Assembly: GCF_002582035.1 (NCBI RefSeq)
Contig: NZ_NUQE01000009.1
Span: forward strand, 1-48,695
Direction: 5' to 3'
Origin: Bacillus pseudomycoides
Lineage (GTDB): Bacteria > Bacillota > Bacilli > Bacillales > Bacillaceae_G
DNA length: 48,695 bases
Shown here: positions 48,400 through 48,695 of the stretch, piece after piece
Layout of the letters: each line of letters starts with the position of its first letter
Position numbering within the stretch: the first letter of the stretch is position 1
The notes under the pieces: generated by a model
The model's database searches: none
Told to the model about the DNA's origin: nothing
The model's input: only the letters and a program-made list of their open reading frames with translations
Program-made: the position numbers and the translations under genes

Positions 48400-48695
48400 A
48401 CTTCCAAAAGAATTCTCCTTCCTCAAGGAATGAATAGGGTAAAGCCTAATGAGTAGGGAAGGGATGAATTTTGGTTGGCATAAGCCAAAGGAATGAAAAA
48501 GGAATTTCCTCAAATCAGACAGAAATTATAGAAAGAATACTTTTGATCTCAAAGTTATTGTTTGCTGACTGTAGACAGTGCACCATTAGAAATTCTAAAG
48601 CTATACAGAAACACAAGGACAAAACGAATGGGAGGTGATGACAATGTTGTTGAATCAAAAATATGAAATCTTTCCAACAGAAGCGCAAAAAGAAG
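48400..48695 (+). mobile_element. Left end of a second IS605-type element (cut by window)
   Basis: The 240 bases before a tnpB start hold short hairpins (GGCATAAGCC at 48480-48489; GGAATTTCC at 48504-48512) and the motif GGGATGAATT, shared with the flank of the first element. No ORF is present in it. The left boundary was not identified. Confidence 0.5.
48644..48695 (+). CDS. tnpB: TnpB/OrfB transposase-associated protein, N-terminus only
   Basis: 17 codons before the window end: MLLNQKYEIFPTEAQKE. This is a usual N-terminus of IS200/IS605 OrfB (TnpB), where a short beta strand and PTxEQ follow. RBS GGAGGTGATGAC ahead of the ATG. The rest is outside. Confidence 0.7.
   Translation, partial: MLLNQKYEIFPTEAQKE

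Overview
This is a chromosomal segment of a Bacillus cereus-group bacterium (B. cereus / B. thuringiensis type). The evidence is low G+C content, B. subtilis-like synteny (hemZ, yhaX, yheA-yheB-yheC, SASP genes, bmrCD), DUF4183 exosporium-type proteins, and about ten copies of bcr1, a small non-autonomous repeat known only from this group. No rRNA, tRNA, CRISPR array or prophage was seen. Gene calls, domains and motifs were read by eye; no alignment or database search was run.

Layout. 0-3 kb: a chimeric repeat, then an AraC regulator, an MFS efflux pump and an isochorismatase-fold hydrolase. 3-5.2 kb: two convergent DUF4183 genes and an M42 aminopeptidase. 5.2-6.9 kb: a tnpB-only IS200/IS605-type element whose RuvC-II glutamate is displaced. 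7-10 kb: a MazG-like pyrophosphohydrolase, a crotonase and RluF. 10.2-12.9 kb: a four-gene envelope-stress operon, pspA-DUF350-DUF4178-DUF4247. 13-23.5 kb: acyl-CoA ligase, hemZ, DUF4064 protein, yhaX, FMN reductase, alkyladenine glycosylase, yheA/B/C and two divergent SASP genes with sigma-G promoters. 23.5-30.4 kb: a TcyABC-like cystine importer and the heterodimeric exporter bmrCD, with a leader peptide and attenuator upstream and a 28-residue membrane peptide downstream. 30.5-32 kb: a 565-bp tandem duplication of a small gene with decayed neighbours. 32.4-36.2 kb: lysine riboswitch plus basic amino acid permease, an EcsB-like permease without its ATPase, and YtaF. 36.2-38.3 kb: a repeat-rich stretch with two small membrane proteins. 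38.2-48.7 kb: GNAT acetyltransferase, MFS with divergent SgrR-like regulator, Lrp/AsnC with divergent EamA exporter, MerR with divergent SDR, a GerN/NapA-type cation antiporter, a YfnA-type permease, a small membrane protein, and the start of a second tnpB.

Themes. Many loci are a regulator paired with its neighbour (AraC-MFS, SgrR-MFS, Lrp-EamA, MerR-SDR) or have cis regulation readable in the DNA (lysine riboswitch, bmr attenuator, MerR 19-bp-spacer promoter, sigma-G promoters, a hairpin inside the psp operon). The bcr1 copies lie next to stop codons or ribosome binding sites, nearly always with the same end facing the gene. The candidates I consider most worth following are the psp operon with three uncharacterised partners, the atypical TnpB and its predicted guide RNA, the tRNA-like leader of an SASP gene, the tandem 59-residue genes with a promoter-flanking dyad, and a period-40 repeat family whose two halves flank a DUF4064 gene.
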